A stretch of 64,000 bases of DNA from Sternotherus odoratus (Eukaryota > Chordata > Testudines > Kinosternidae), in the NCBI GenBank assembly GCA_032164245.1, contig JAVMKO010000009.1, positions 81,820,712 through 81,884,711 of the forward strand. Reading direction: 5' to 3'. Shown here in pieces: positions 9,880 to 21,889 of this stretch. The notes beneath the pieces were generated by a model. The model worked only from the letters and a program-made list of their open reading frames with translations, searched no databases and was not told the origin of the DNA. Numbering within the stretch: position 1 is the first letter of the stretch; every line of letters begins with the position of its first letter. The translations under genes were made by a program, and so were the position numbers.

Positions 9880-10560
9880 CTCACGCCCCCAGCCCAGGCG
9901 CCCGGCCCAGCGCGAGCCGCCGCCCCCCGGCCCGCCTTACCTTGGGGAACCAGGCCTTCTTCTCCCGGTCCCACTCGTAGGCCGTCCCATCCGCCGGGTC
10001 CACGTAGGTGAAGGGGTCGGGCTCGCCCTCGCCGCTGCGGCGGGCCTCGTGCAGCTGCTGGAGCCGCAGCTGCTGGTAGAACTCCTCGTTCCCGTCCGAG
10101 CCGCCGCCGCTACTCATCGTCCACGCGGGGCCGGGCGCCGCCTCAGCGGGGCCGGGGGACGCGCCTCCCCTCCCGCAGCTCCGCCGCCCCGCGAGCACCG
10201 CGCCCCTGCCTCCCCTCAGGGAGGCAGCCGCTACCCACCGACTCCCGTTGACTTGCCGCCCGGCCCGGGTCTCAGTGCGCAAGAGCGGAAGTGGCCTCTC
10301 TGCCGCCATCTGCTCCACCCCGGAAGGGACGGGATAGGAGGAACCATTCTGAGAGAGTGTAGGTGGGTGTGGGTGGAGGGAATGGACGCGCTCAACGGAG
10401 CCAACGGGCAAGGGCTGGGCCAACACGTGGTCAGCTGCGGGCCAATAGGAAGCACAGACAGAGCGATGCCCTCCCCCTCTTTCCTGGGCGCGCGCAGCCC
10501 TCTTTTCCCGCCTCGGGAGGGGCTTAGCGCAGTATTGCCTCACGGGCGGGGCCTGGGGAA
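9880..10560 (-). promoter_or_regulatory. CpG-island promoter of HTATSF1
   Basis: A CpG-dense region surrounds and precedes exon 1, in contrast to the AT-rich flanks. On the plus strand, sites include CGGAAGT (10286-10292, ETS-like), GCCGCCATC (10302-10310, YY1-like), CACGTG (10424-10429, E-box) and CCAAT (10442-10446). No TATA box is evident. This is a typical housekeeping promoter. The transcription start is not determined. Confidence 0.75.
9941..10117 (-). CDS. HTATSF1: HTATSF1 coding exon 1 (start codon)
   Basis: The ATG is at 10117-10115 and the exon ends CCCAAG|GTAAGG, a good donor. It encodes 59 residues (phase 0 end): an N-terminus with GGGSDGNEEF, then the family-typical TAYEWDREKKAWFPK, matching the conserved YEWD..KKAWFPK block of Tat-SF1. 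No closer in-frame ATG gives this conserved start. The open frame continues upstream without a stop, but that stretch is GC-rich 5' UTR/promoter and not conserved protein. Confidence 0.94.
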
Positions 10561-11936
10561 GGTTCTAGACGGTTCCAGACCAGTTCAGGGCGGGATTAAC
10601 CGGCTCCTGGTCTAGGCAGACATATGCTCCTTGGGGGGAGCCCACCTCCCCTCCCCTCCCCTCCCCTCCCCTCCGTGCCCCTTCCCCAGACACCCCCTGG
10701 CGGGACCCCAGGTGACCTGCAGTGGGCAGTGAGGCCTGGAGCAGGTAGCTGGGCCCAGCCCTGTGGGGTAAAGGGATGAGCCGTCCAGCCCCCTCGCTCT
10801 CCAGGGTGTGTGTCATGGTGGGGCCCGAAACAAGGCAGAGTACAGCTGGTGGGGTTGCCTTAGTGAAGATGTGGGAACCGCAGACCCGGCATCCTGCTCT
10901 CTTCAGCCTTGGGAAAGGGGCCTTGGACCTGCTCCGGGCGGGCCAGCCCTTCCTCTCACACCTCGTCACAGTCTGGCCTGCTCCCCTGGTCCTCGTCGTG
11001 CTGCGGGGGGTCTTACTCGCCAGAGTCAGTCCTGCCACAGGACCCTTCAGCACAGTCCATCCCCTTTGCCACTCTCTGGCCCCATTTCTGCAGTTTATAT
11101 CCTAATCCCTTGTAGGCCGTCGTCTTGGCCTGGCTGTGCTGTCACATATGCTCCTCCCCCCCCCCAGGCATGTCCCGTGATGATAGCCCAGTGTTTTTGG
11201 GATACCATCATGGTGCTGCCATTGCTCTTGTGCCGTGATGCTCACCATTAATCTTGTCCACTGTGCACTTTGGCAGCACAAATTGCACCGTTTTTCTGAA
11301 TGAGAGCAGCAGCACACTGCCTTGTCAGTGATTCCCCCACAGGAATCTCATATGCAAAAGAAGCATATGCTGTTGGGCAATAGACCTGTGCAGCAGGTTT
11401 AGCTCAAAGGAAGTCAGATAGGCCCATCAAAATCAAGACTGGCTTCACATGTCTCCCATTCATACCTGCCTGATGATCCTTTCAAAGAATAGCAGAGGCC
11501 ATCTCAATGCCCACTAAGGTAAGAAAGGCAGTTTCATGTTATTTTATCTGATCAGTCTACATTTATACTCTCAATATGGATATGTGTTTTGGGTATGCTG
11601 TCACATTTATGCAGAAAATGTCAATGCATCCTGATTAGTTCATCAGTATATATGGTAGACCGCATCAGCAAAAGATTAAAAACTTGTTCAGGAACACAGT
11701 GAACATTGGCAGTGGAAGTTGGATTTAAAGTGCCTGTTCCTACAACTTGTTACAAGAAGATGCTTCCTATTTGCTTTGTAGTGTGTCCCGAAGTTGTAGA
11801 TCTCTTGTACCTTGTATTGATTTGTGTCAGATATTTCAAGCACCATTTCATTTATTTTCACTGAAATTGAGCAGCTCATGTTCCAGACAAGCCTTTATAA
11901 ATTTGCTCTGTAGTGTTGCAATGCATCATTAAGAAA
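10561..11936. other. Upstream intergenic sequence, GC-rich then AT-rich
   Basis: Contains a (CCCCT)n simple repeat at about 10646-10675 and a short poly-C at 11155-11166. Several overlapping open frames up to 162 codons occur here, but they look like composition effects of the GC-rich flank; none is recognisable. Confidence 0.5.
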
Positions 11937-12150
11937 TATGAATGGCCATACTGGGTCAGACCAGTGGTCCATTTTGCTCAGTATCCTGTCTTCTGACATT
12001 GACCAGTGCCAAGTGCTTCAAAAAGAATGAACAGAACAAGGCAATTATTGAGTGATCGATCCCTGGTTGTCTAGTCCCAGCACTCGGAGGTTTAGGGATA
12101 CCCAGAGCATGGAGTTCCGTTTCTGACCATTTTGGCTAATAGCCATTGAT
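11937..12150 (-). mobile_element. CR1 LINE 3' end fragment
   Basis: Reads as the reverse complement of the CR1 3' terminus (GGCCATACTGGGTCAGACCAGTGG near 11945). It has decayed and carries no reverse transcriptase. Confidence 0.75.
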
Positions 12151-15100
12151 TGTTTATTCGAGAATATCAAAATATACTAGAATTGAATAATAATTCCTAC
12201 TTCTGCTGTTTAAAAGTTTTTCTGTGAGCAGGTAGCCATCTTTCATTGGACAGAATGCCCATTTTCATAACATTTTATTGGCAGGAATAAACAAAAAAAG
12301 ATAAGACTGTACACTGGTATTGCTTCAAAATGTTGTATTGCTTCAGGTGTTGGAGCAAAGGACATGACAAGATGTCCCCTCTTCCAGAAGTGTCCACTGC
12401 TGAAACTTCTAAAATACTTTTACGATCTCCCAAATACCTGCTTTTTAGAAATCAAAAGATATAAGTTATTGTATCTACAACTTCTGGAGAATGTATTTTG
12501 ACTGACTGTTCACAAAGTTATACTGGTGCTGTGTAAATTACTACATTTGTACTCAGAATTTTAAATTGTTTTTTAATGGGTGAAGATTGCTTTCTTAATG
12601 ACAGTACTAGAGACTCAAGAGGGTAATTAGTTAATTCTTCATCAGTGTCTATTGTATTTTAATTCTGTTTGTCATGTTATCAGTGCACTGGTGGAGACGA
12701 TGAGGATGCTGTATCAGTATTATTATAATTATTGTTGTAGAGTAATAGTCATCTACTTAGTGGATTAATAAAGCACAACATTTAATGATAACGTTTTTAA
12801 TGCACCGCAGAAATGCTATGCATGAGTGTGCTTGTTTTGAAGTAAAGCTGTTACGAACTTATAACCACACCAAAAGAAAACCCTTTATGGGGTTTGAAGA
12901 ACTGATTACTAAGAAACGCTCTTCTGGAGCTGGTGATTTTTGGTAAGCTTATTAGCATGTGTGTATATTCTTTTATTGTTTTTAATGTGTTTTCTTCTGT
13001 AATTCTTTCACCTTGAAAATAAATGTGCTTGCTTAGAAAGAGCTGTGGTGTTTTCTAATTGAGGGCAATTATGCTGCTTATAGCCTTTGAAGAGAAAACA
13101 AAGCACAGACACTAGCCTGTTTAGGCAGTCTAACTTGCTGGCAATAACACAGGGAAGTGTGCAGCCCCCAATCAGAAGGGAAAGAGACATAGGACTCCAC
13201 CCAAAAGAGATGACAGCTGGGAGTCAGAAGTCTAAAAGTGGGTGTCTTTGCTGGACCATGGAGGGAGAATACAGATGCTGTTGTCCTAAACTGTGACCAA
13301 ATAATCTGGTGATTTTCAGAAGGCAATCAGGAGACTTTTTGAGTTGCAAGTATGTTTATTTGCAAAAATATATGAAGAGAAAACTTTGGTTTTATGTGCA
13401 TTATAAAGAAAGCATATTATTTAGACTTTTGTTACATGAATTTTGGTTTAGGACTACAAAATTGAAGTATTTATGTAATTTATTTTAACTCTTCTTCTAA
13501 ATAAAAATGTAGTTGAACAGATCCATATAGATTGGCAACTGTTGATTGTTGCAGTTGCAAAACAATCTTTTTACTTTATAATGGGAAGGATATGAAGTCT
13601 AGAAGCTTTTTGGAAATCAATATTCTACAAGCAAATATATCTTCACTGTCATATACACTGAAATGGTAGTAAAATCAGAGTAAAGCTCTGAGGAGAGACC
13701 AAGATCAGTTAACTTGCCAGTCAACAGACTGTCATATCAGATTGCTACAGCTATAAAAATAGACTTTCAGGAATCTCTGGCTGGTATATAAAGAACATCC
13801 AGTGTGTAGTTAGTGACATCTTTCATCTTTCAAAAATTTTCTTTTGGCAGAGCTATGATGATAGTGGTCCAAAGACTGTTTTATAATCGCTTAGAAATTG
13901 ATAGCCTGCTTTTGTTTCCAAGCTTCCAAAATTAACATCAATTTTTTTCATTAGATTTGAATAAAAACAATAAAACATATGCCAGGAAAAGCAGTTTCTA
14001 TGAAGTGTTGTTTTAATCCAGGAAGGTTCAGCACATCCTAAATTAGAGGGTTAAAGGAAGAACTACAATGATCCAGTTAAGGGAATTTGACTTCCCCTGA
14101 TCCACATTCTGACTTCAGTTAAACTGGTGAATGTGAAGAGTAACTGAGATCAGATTATTGTAAGCATTTACAGAAACTGATTCTGATGTTTGTTTGGAGG
14201 CAGGGGGAAACAATGTCAATGCAAAGTAATGTATCTGAATGTGAGACTACATCTTACATTTTATACTGCTTTGGTTGTTTTGTCAGATCTGTGTGTAACC
14301 GGTTTTGCCGTAACTGTACCTTTGGCAAATACAGTAAGTATTTAACTCCTATTTATGGAGGACTGGATGACTTGGGAAGTGGTAATGGGTTAATAGAGCT
14401 TTCCACCTCAGGGCAGAGTAGGAGATGGTCCCAAATCATTGAGTCTGATTCTCAGAAGTGCTGAGCAATATACATTGCCAGTACTCAACATTTCTTAGTC
14501 AGTCCACTAGATGTCCAAAAGTTACCATTGTGGGCCTGTTGGATGGCCTGTTCAGTAGTCTCAATTCCATTTCCAGTAGATAAATGTCCACATCAGTGTA
14601 CCACCCCACATCTGACACTAATTAGCACCACTGTTGTCAATTTCAGTATAGAGACAAGCATTAAATAAGTATGGAAAGTAAACTATCTTCTCACACATAA
14701 CCATGGTTCCTCCATGTTGAGGTTAGGCCTGCTGGCAGGGTAGTGTGTGGAATGTTTGCCCTGTTCTCTGTGATGTAATCGGTCAATGAATAAGTAAAGA
14801 ACTTCAGTCTCTAGACCTAACAGTACATTTTTTATGTGCATTAAATGTCAAATTTTAGATTCCTCTTCATTTATGTCTTGGTAGAAACTTTTATTTATTT
14901 ATTAGTGCTCTGAATATGACAGTTAGTAAAAATATAGTGTGAAATTTTTGATCCAGTGAAGTGAATGGGAATTTTGTAATTTACTTCAGTGGTGCCATGG
15001 GCTATCACTCTTTTATTAGTAATCAGACAGAGAATTCAGAAGAATATATTTTAAAGGAAATGCCTTTGGGCAAATCTAAATGGCCATTCTTGAGTTTGCA

Positions 15101-18100
15101 GAGAGGTTACTCTTGGCTGTGTCTTACATGAGTGCTGATCTTGTAGTCTTCATGCACATAAGACTCCAGTTACATTCGATGGCATTCTGAGCTGCATAAA
15201 AATGACAGGATCAGCTCAGTATGTTAAAAATTCAGGCCAATACTGTCCATATTCACAAAGAAAATGACTTCCATGAAATAGCTTGCCTTTCTGCTAAATA
15301 GAGCATCTGCTGAAGAGCCAAAATCATCCACATAGAGCCTGTATTCTTTTAAATAAATACCACTGATTGAAATGTACAAACAGTTTAGCTGTGTGCAACT
15401 TTAGTTTATTTTTTAATTATAATATGCTTATCAGGAATACATTACTGTCAGCAGGCAGCACATCTTAAACTACTTACAGTAAAATAAGACTCTTTTCTGA
15501 AAAAAGAAAAAGTAAAAGAAAAAAGAAAAAAATGGTGATTTTTATGAAATAAGTTTAGCATTTCTATTTGCCAGTGATTCAGCTTCTTACAATGTATGCA
15601 TGCGTTGATATGATTTGGTTTGCTTTTCTGATTGAAAGGTGATTTCAGTCCCAAGCCAGTATCTTACATTATGATAAGCACAAATTTAAATACTGATACT
15701 ATTCATGTTAGCAACAGTTTTTTAACAGTGTCTACACTTTTACTCATTCAGGCAGGTAATGTTTACAACACCTAAAAAGCAGGCATATTGTAATGACTGT
15801 CCTTTTAAAAATAATTGGTTTAAACATATACATATATTTTTAAAATATTATGTCAAAATTACTAAATAATGCAATGCAACAAGCAAGTTCCACAAAATTG
15901 AAAATCAGGATTTGGAGCCAAGGGTTGTTTAAATAAGGAACCCCTTGATAAGTGAAGAGACACTGGAATTATTTTAGTGGAGGATAGAAATGTTTTAAGT
16001 TCAGCTGAATAATACTTTTCAGCCTGAAGAAAGATTTTGGCCCTCATTTAGCAAAGCATCTAAGCACGTTCTTAAATCCCAATAAGTCCTCTACTGAATT
16101 GGGACCTTTGTAGTTAACAGGGCTATTAAATGTGCACAAGCAAATTTAAACATCAAATTATATGTTACATACATGCAAAAGAAAGCAACCTGGGGATAGA
16201 TCTCATTTATAAAATAATATAGGGTCCCATCCTGCAAGCCTTCATGTCACATGAGGAGCTCCTACGCAAGTGAGGGTTTGTGAGATTGAACCCCTAGTTT
16301 TCAATTACTTTTTGTTTTTACATGTTTTGCACATTATATTCTCTATCTCAGTATGAATTTACATTATAAATCCAGACTCCATCATGTCACAATTTTTTCT
16401 AAATCACATTCAGTGCTGGTGTAAGTGGGCATCACAACCTTAACTTGAGTAGATTTAGATCTGCATTACCCAGGGCTGAATTTCACTCGTAATCTGCTTT
16501 CTAGTAAGAAACATTAAGAAAAGATTGCCAAGAAAGCCTTAACCCCTTTTCCCTATATCTAATGTTGGTAGTCTAGAAAGATATTATTCATTACATATGG
16601 ATTGTTAGGTGGATAGACTGAGTAGTAACATCTGATTGTTCAGCTAAAGTAAATGTTAACCAATACATCACTCTGATACAATGTATCATGAGAGTGCAAA
16701 TAGAACTATTGTTGAAAAAAGTAGAACAATACAACCATATAGTGTGGTATTATATGATGGTGTCAAGAATCTGGGCCTGCAGCAGAACCAGTCTCTGGGC
16801 AACCTAATGAGTGCAGCTGGCCTCTGGGTCTGACCCTGGCTATTGACTCCTGCTCTAACTAGTAGGCCTCACTCTGGCTTCAAGCACTAGGCATGATTGC
16901 CTACATCCCAGTCACTGACAGATGGAATGGTTAGGTCCTGTCATGGCCTGCAATATGGTTGATCCCTAACTGTCAAATGTACAACGTATAGCTGAAACAT
17001 ACATTTATAACAGCATATAATAGCAACAAGTTAGCTCATTTAGAACAATAGATACAGAAGGCAAAAGGTAAGTAATACAAAGCAAGAAAAATAGTGAATC
17101 TTAGAAGCTGCCATTTCTAGGGCCTGTTATGAGGAATACCCAAAGATTATGTACTTTAAAGTTTAGCCTTCAGCAGAGAAAGTGTCTAAAGTTTGGAAAC
17201 ACATGGCAGATTCACTTTCCAGGGGCCTTCAGAAACCGGGGCATGAAAGTATGGAATTTAAATGCAAACTCTAGGTGAGGGAAGAATGCTCTCTTATGTT
17301 TAAAGTTCCCCATGTTAAACTCCATGAAGCTACAAGTTTGTTCATATTTGTGTGGGTTTATTTATCAATTGTAGGCCTATCCCATAGCCCTATTAGAGGC
17401 AAGGGGAAGGGGAGTATCTAAATGTTGTTCAAGGTACATGGGTTCTGAGTCTTTGCTCCGGCCAAGCTGTGCTTGGCGCAGGACTAGCGAAGGAGGGAAA
17501 ACATGACTTGAAGGCACTTTTACGTTCCCCTTATCCTGGGGCTGGCCAGGGCCCAGCCGAGTCCAGAGCTCCTCTGACATCCAAGAATTTCTGGCAAGTG
17601 AGGGTTACTGGGGTTCAGAAATGCCCTGACCATGACCCCTTTCCCCCAGGAATGCCCAGACTAAGAGGAAGCTGATTCTATACAAGTGAATGTGCTGTAT
17701 CAAGACACAGAGGATAAGAGAAGATTCCAGAGCCTTATTCTCCAAAAAATTGCAGTTTTATGCCAGCGTATTTCCATTGATTTCACTAATGGTGTAACAG
17801 TTGGGAATCAGGCCTTTAGTAGTCATATGAAAGTTAGTGCTTGAAGCCTCCGGAATGAAGCATGCAGAATTACAGTGAAATAAGGCCAGGTTGATGGATA
17901 GTCATTAAACTAGTTCAAGGCAGCCAAAAACGGTTTATTAGAATGACTTTAGGATTTGTACAGTTTGGTTATGCTATTCTTCATCAGGGAGATCAGCAGA
18001 GAGAGAATGTATATGCATTGTCTACACAATACAATCAAACCTCCAAATTATTCAGGAGCATTTCATCCATCCATCCAGTGTTCTGTTTTGCAACATATCA

Positions 18101-18632
18101 GTCACTATTGCTAGGGTCGTTACAAGTAATTGCCGCTCAAATGTCTTGCATCTTCAACAGTTAATTTCCCTTCTAATTAGGAAATAAAATATAGGACTTC
18201 TCCACCCTGCCCATACCATATTTTGTCATACTAACCCCTACACTATAGTCTCTCTTCTATAAGTTCCTCCTCAGCTTCCTTATTCAGATGGAAATCTGTT
18301 TCCTCGTTTTGAACAATGGAACGTCCATTGGAATTTCCTGACACATCTCCTGTAAAGCAAAATTCTCATTCAGGTCTCAGAAGTTTCATAAAATGTCTAT
18401 CTTCCAGGACTTTTGTAACTCTGTCAGCAGGAAAACTGGCTTTCCAGCATTCCCTGACAGGGAATATGACCCATGCCAATAGTCATATTGAGCTTTTCAG
18501 TGCTATAGAGACTATTCATCTACAGGCATTATTGTATCTCTTCAAGAAGGTCAATTGACTTGAGAGCAAGGGGACCTTCCGTTATGAAAGAAACTTATTC
18601 TAATAACCTGGAAAACAAAAATCTAACACTTA
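12151..18632. other. Intergenic, no gene seen
   Basis: AT-rich sequence between HTATSF1 and BRS3. I checked both strands for exon-like conserved blocks and found none. Short frames (up to about 92 codons, e.g. 14186-14464) have no recognisable homology. A block at about 16750-17680 is less AT-rich and may be an unidentified old repeat. Confidence 0.45.
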
Positions 18633-18640
18633 CTATAAAG

Positions 18641-19336
18641 CAGTGGTTTTCAAATTGCGGGTTGTGACCCAGTACTGGGTCACAGAATATAAAGCACTGG
18701 GTCACAGTGTCTGTGGTCAGCACCATTGACCGGGCCGTTAAAAGTCCTGTTGGCGGTGCTGCCTGGCTAAGGCAGGCTAGTCCCTACCTGTTCTGATACC
18801 ATGCTGCACCCTGGAAGAGCCAGCAGCATGTCCGGCTCCTAGGCCCTGGGGAGCGAGGTAGGGGGCCTCGAGGCTCCATGCACTTCCCCTGGCCCAAGCA
18901 CTGGCTCCACACTCCCATTGGCTGGTTCCTGGCACCGCCCTCGCCCCAAGCACCGGTTCCACACTCCGATTGCCAGTTCTTGGCCAATGGGAGCTGGTGG
19001 AGGGGGAAGGCAGTGCCTGCGGGTGAGAGCCACATGGAGCTGCTTGCAGGCCTCCGCCTAGGAGCCGGACCTGTTGTTGGCCATTTCTGGGGTGCAGCAC
19101 AATCTGCGGTGCCAGGACAGACAGGAAGCCTGTCTTAGCACCCCCACTGCGTCGCTGACGGGGAGCTGCCAGAGGTAAGCCTATCCCCCAACCCTGCACC
19201 CCAATCCCCTGCCCCAGCCCTGAGCCCTCACCCAAATCTAGATCTCCTTCCTGCACCACAAACTCCTAATCTCCAGCCTCACCCCAGAGCCCTGACTCCC
19301 CCCCACCCCACCCCAAACCTCTACCCCAGCCCACTG
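18641..19336. mobile_element. hAT-type non-autonomous element
   Basis: The 696-bp element begins CAGTGGTTTTCAAATTGCGG and ends CCACTG, with an exact 8-bp duplication CTATAAAG at 18633-18640 and 19337-19344. The interior is GC-rich, with overlapping frames up to 160 codons that are not transposase. Confidence 0.85.
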
Positions 19337-19429
19337 CTATAAAGCAAACAAACTCCCATCACCTATACTAGCTCTTTCTGGCTGTTGAGTTGATAGGATA
19401 GATCAATATAATACTAAATAATAACACTT

Positions 19430-19856
19430 AGTCCTTTTATAGGAATTTTTTATCTATAGATCTCAAAATACGTTACAAAGGTGGGCAAGTATGATTATCA
19501 ACAGATGTGAGTGCCTGCTGTTCCCAGTGACTTAGTTAGGGGCGTAGGAGCTCAGATCTCTTAAAACCAGGCCTTACAGTAAGCAACTTGTTCAGAGTCA
19601 CACAGCAAGTTAGTGGCAGACTATGGACTATGGCTGTGCCACTGTAGCATGCAGTGACAATGCTTCTTGTGCTGATGGGAGAGTTTCTCCCATTGGCATA
19701 GGTACTCAGCCTCCCTGAGGGGGTGGGAGCTATGTCAACAGGAGAAGCCTTCATGGCGACATAGCACTGTCTATACTTGGAGCTAGGTCAGTGTAACTGC
19801 TTCGCTAAGCAATGCAGTTATACTGACATACATCTCTAGTGTAAACCAAGGCTTAG
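19430..19856 (+). repeat. MIR-like SINE fragment followed by a decayed Harbinger-type MITE
   Basis: The stretch CAACTTGTTCAGAGTCACACAGC at about 19588-19610 matches the MIR core. From about 19615 the sequence turns into a MITE-like repeat ending AACCAAGGCTTAG, resembling turtle Harbinger MITE termini. Boundaries are approximate. Confidence 0.5.
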
Positions 19857-20505
19857 TGCTGTCTCAGCATTGTGCTACCACTTTCAGCATAGTTTAATTT
19901 CAGTTTGTGAAAAATAATAAACAACCTCCCCCTAAACTTTCACTCCAAAGTTTTGACCATTGTTTAATATTTGATGTAACGACAGTGACAAAATAAGAAA
20001 CCTCTCTGGTTTGTCATTCGATGGAGAGCTGCTTCCATTTTTAAAAATATCAAAGACATCATTAGTGCTCAGCAAAAGGCAGCGCTCATTGTCACTACTC
20101 TGTGGCCAAGAGTATAATAGCAATTCTAATTATCTGAGCACAGAGCCAGGACACAAATAGTCCAGCAGCTCAAGTGAGTTTAACTTTGTTTAACTGAGCT
20201 TAACTTTGTCAGCTTGGTGCAGAAACCTCAGGCATATGGAAAGGACGCATAGCATTCCCAGGGAATAGACACTATCCTCTTGACTGAGCTTACAGCCGTT
20301 GTGTTTCTCGTTTTCCCCACACATACTGGTGTGATTTCTCCATTTTAGATGTTGCAGTTGAAGATGTTAAGAAGTCCTGCTGAAGATGCTTTCACAGACT
20401 GTATAAAGAATACATTCTTTTGTTTACTTGCAGCTCCTAGCAGGGTCCTGGTGCACTAGAATCTTGGGAAATGCATGATGTTGGCTCTTCTCCATGATCA
20501 AAGAA

Positions 20506-20901
20506 CTAAACACTTTCCTCTTCTTTTGTGATACTGTAATCTGTTAGCAAAGTAACACTGATTTCTGAGCCATTCATGCTGCCCGTGGCTGACAGAGCTC
20601 TGGTAGGTGTGTTGCTGGGAGGGTGTGTGGGAAGCCTTGCTTTGCAACACAAAATTTGCTTTTTAAAATGTTGCCGGAAACTTTTACTCAGCCAATAAAG
20701 AGCAAAGGGATTGACACAGGAATTGCTGAAGGCCAAAGCCCGGGAGAAAATAGTGACTATAAGATGAAAGGCAGAGGCATCTATGGAAGAGTGGTAGGTG
20801 AAGGATCGATACAGATAGAGAATGTGGTTAGGCAGCCAGCAGAGGGCAAACAAACCAACCAGCACCAGCACTGTTTTTGCCACTCTCTTGCGGGATTCAA
20901 T
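20506..20901 (-). CDS. BRS3: BRS3 coding exon 3 (TM6, TM7, C-tail, stop)
   Basis: Acceptor TTTCTAG|ATTGAA. It begins [15 protein letters not shown] and includes CWLPNH and [15 protein letters not shown]. The tail has CC and a Ser/Thr-rich end with [12 protein letters not shown] before the TAG at 20508-20506; this C-terminal SEISVT block is shared with human BRS3. Confidence 0.95.
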   Translation of the reverse strand: MESRKRVAKTVLVLVGLFALCWLPNHILYLYRSFTYHSSIDASAFHLIVTIFSRALAFSNSCVNPFALYWLSKSFRQHFKKQILCCKARLPTHPPSNTPTRALSATGSMNGSEISVTLLTDYSITKEEESV

Positions 20902-21283
20902 CTAGAAAAAAATAATTGCATATCTAGTATTAATAATACATATTTATGTATTATGCTACTCCCTGGAGGTCTCTGAAACCCTTAATAAAAAACAGTCTAC
21001 ATATGATAATTATTGAAAGACAGCATGGCAACAAAGCAAAATTAAAGCATTTTCATTTTCACTCGTACATTTTGTGGCTTTGGACACAGGGTGTTTTCAC
21101 TTGGGAGCATCTGACTTTGAAACTCCCTCTCCCACCCTTTGGTCTGATAGAACCCACCGAGGCCTCATCTAGACAAGGATTTAAGGATGTGATGTTAACA
21201 CCTTAGCTAAGGCATTCTAATGCAGGTGCCATCCCTCAGTGTTTAGAATTTAGTGAAAGGTACCAAAGCTCCTAAATTCAGTG

Positions 21284-21376
21284 TGGTTCTGAATCAGCAA
21301 AGCATTTAAGCACATACTTAACATTAAATCAATAGGATTTAAGCATGTGCTTAAATGCCTTGCTGAATCAGGGCTC
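21284..21376. repeat. Palindromic foldback repeat (short MITE)
   Basis: The left arm CTGAATCAGCAAAGCATTTAAG and the right arm CTTAAATGCCTTGCTGAATCAG are nearly perfect inverted repeats with a short AT-rich centre. Partial relatives occur at about 16047-16075 and 22150-22175. It lies in BRS3 intron 2. Confidence 0.7.
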
Positions 21377-21536
21377 TTGCTGCCTGTGTATACAGGCTGC
21401 ACTTTACATAGGCTTGTTACTTGCCTGTTGTGTGTACTGTATATGTAAAAAGTTTGCACTCAAATAAAATTAGGATTTCAGTCCATATGCTTAGACATCT
21501 AAAAGCTGAGCACCCAAGTTTGTGATCCTTCCTTAC

Positions 21537-21888
21537 CTGTTTACGGGCATGGCCATGTTCTTCAGCAGGCATGTTGAATGTACTTTTGTATAGTGTTTTG
21601 GCAATAAGAAAATAATAGACAGAAATGACAACTAGCGGTATAATATAGAAGACCAAAAAGCAAACCAGAGAGTGAACTTCTTGTAGTATCTTCTCAGATA
21701 CAGGATAAGGGGCACATGCTTCAAAAGATACATTTTTTTCAGGATTGCTGAATGAATATAAATCCGAAAATACAGCTTCTGGGATTGCTAAAATCATGGA
21801 GACAATCCAAACACAGCCAGCTTTACAGCAGGTCTTCAGAACTGCATCTGATGTTTGCAGTTCCAAGGGCTTAACAATAGCTCTGTAC
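21537..21888 (-). CDS. BRS3: BRS3 coding exon 2 (ICL2 to ICL3)
   Basis: Acceptor TTTCTAG|GTACAG and donor AAACAG|GTAAGG. It begins YRAIVKPLELQ and contains KAGCVWIVSMILAIPEA (TM4) and FLVFYIIPLVVISVYYFLI (TM5), ending EEHGHARKQ in phase 0. Confidence 0.95.
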
Positions 21889-21889
21889 C

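Larger units (their letters stand above)
1721..10117 (-). other. HTATSF1: HTATSF1 gene, 5' part (exons 1-6), continuing beyond the left edge
   Basis: This is the HIV Tat-specific factor 1 gene (Tat-SF1/CUS2 family), a nuclear RNA-binding protein associated with U2 snRNP and transcription elongation. Six coding exons with GT-AG borders join in phase to give 281 residues: an acidic, glycine-containing start (1-59), a linker (60-125), and a first RRM whose RNP2-like NVYVTGLP and RNP1-like GDGLCCYLK are carried by exons 3-4. A lysine-rich stretch (KKKKKCKDYKK) follows, then DWRPE and the start of the second RRM region in exon 6. The human protein is about 755 residues; the UHM and long acidic tail are off the left edge. 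Transcription starts in the CpG island at 9880-10560. BRS3 lies upstream in the same orientation, as in mammals. Identification rests on remembered similarity to the human protein and is strong. Confidence 0.95.

Noticed and set aside
9881..10543. A 220-codon minus frame as one protein
   Set aside because: Only the 59 codons of HTATSF1 exon 1 are conserved; the rest is promoter/5' UTR read-through upstream and intron read-through past the GTAAGG donor.
10049..10615. 188-codon plus frame across the CpG island
   Set aside because: Antisense shadow of GC-rich promoter and HTATSF1 exon 1; composition-driven, no homology.
13087..14464. Short plus frames (69 and 92 codons) as genes
   Set aside because: No conserved motif, no splice context, and composition like the surrounding intergenic DNA.
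18777..19259. 160-codon minus frame
   Set aside because: Entirely within a non-autonomous hAT element with an exact target duplication; GC-rich interior, no transposase motifs.
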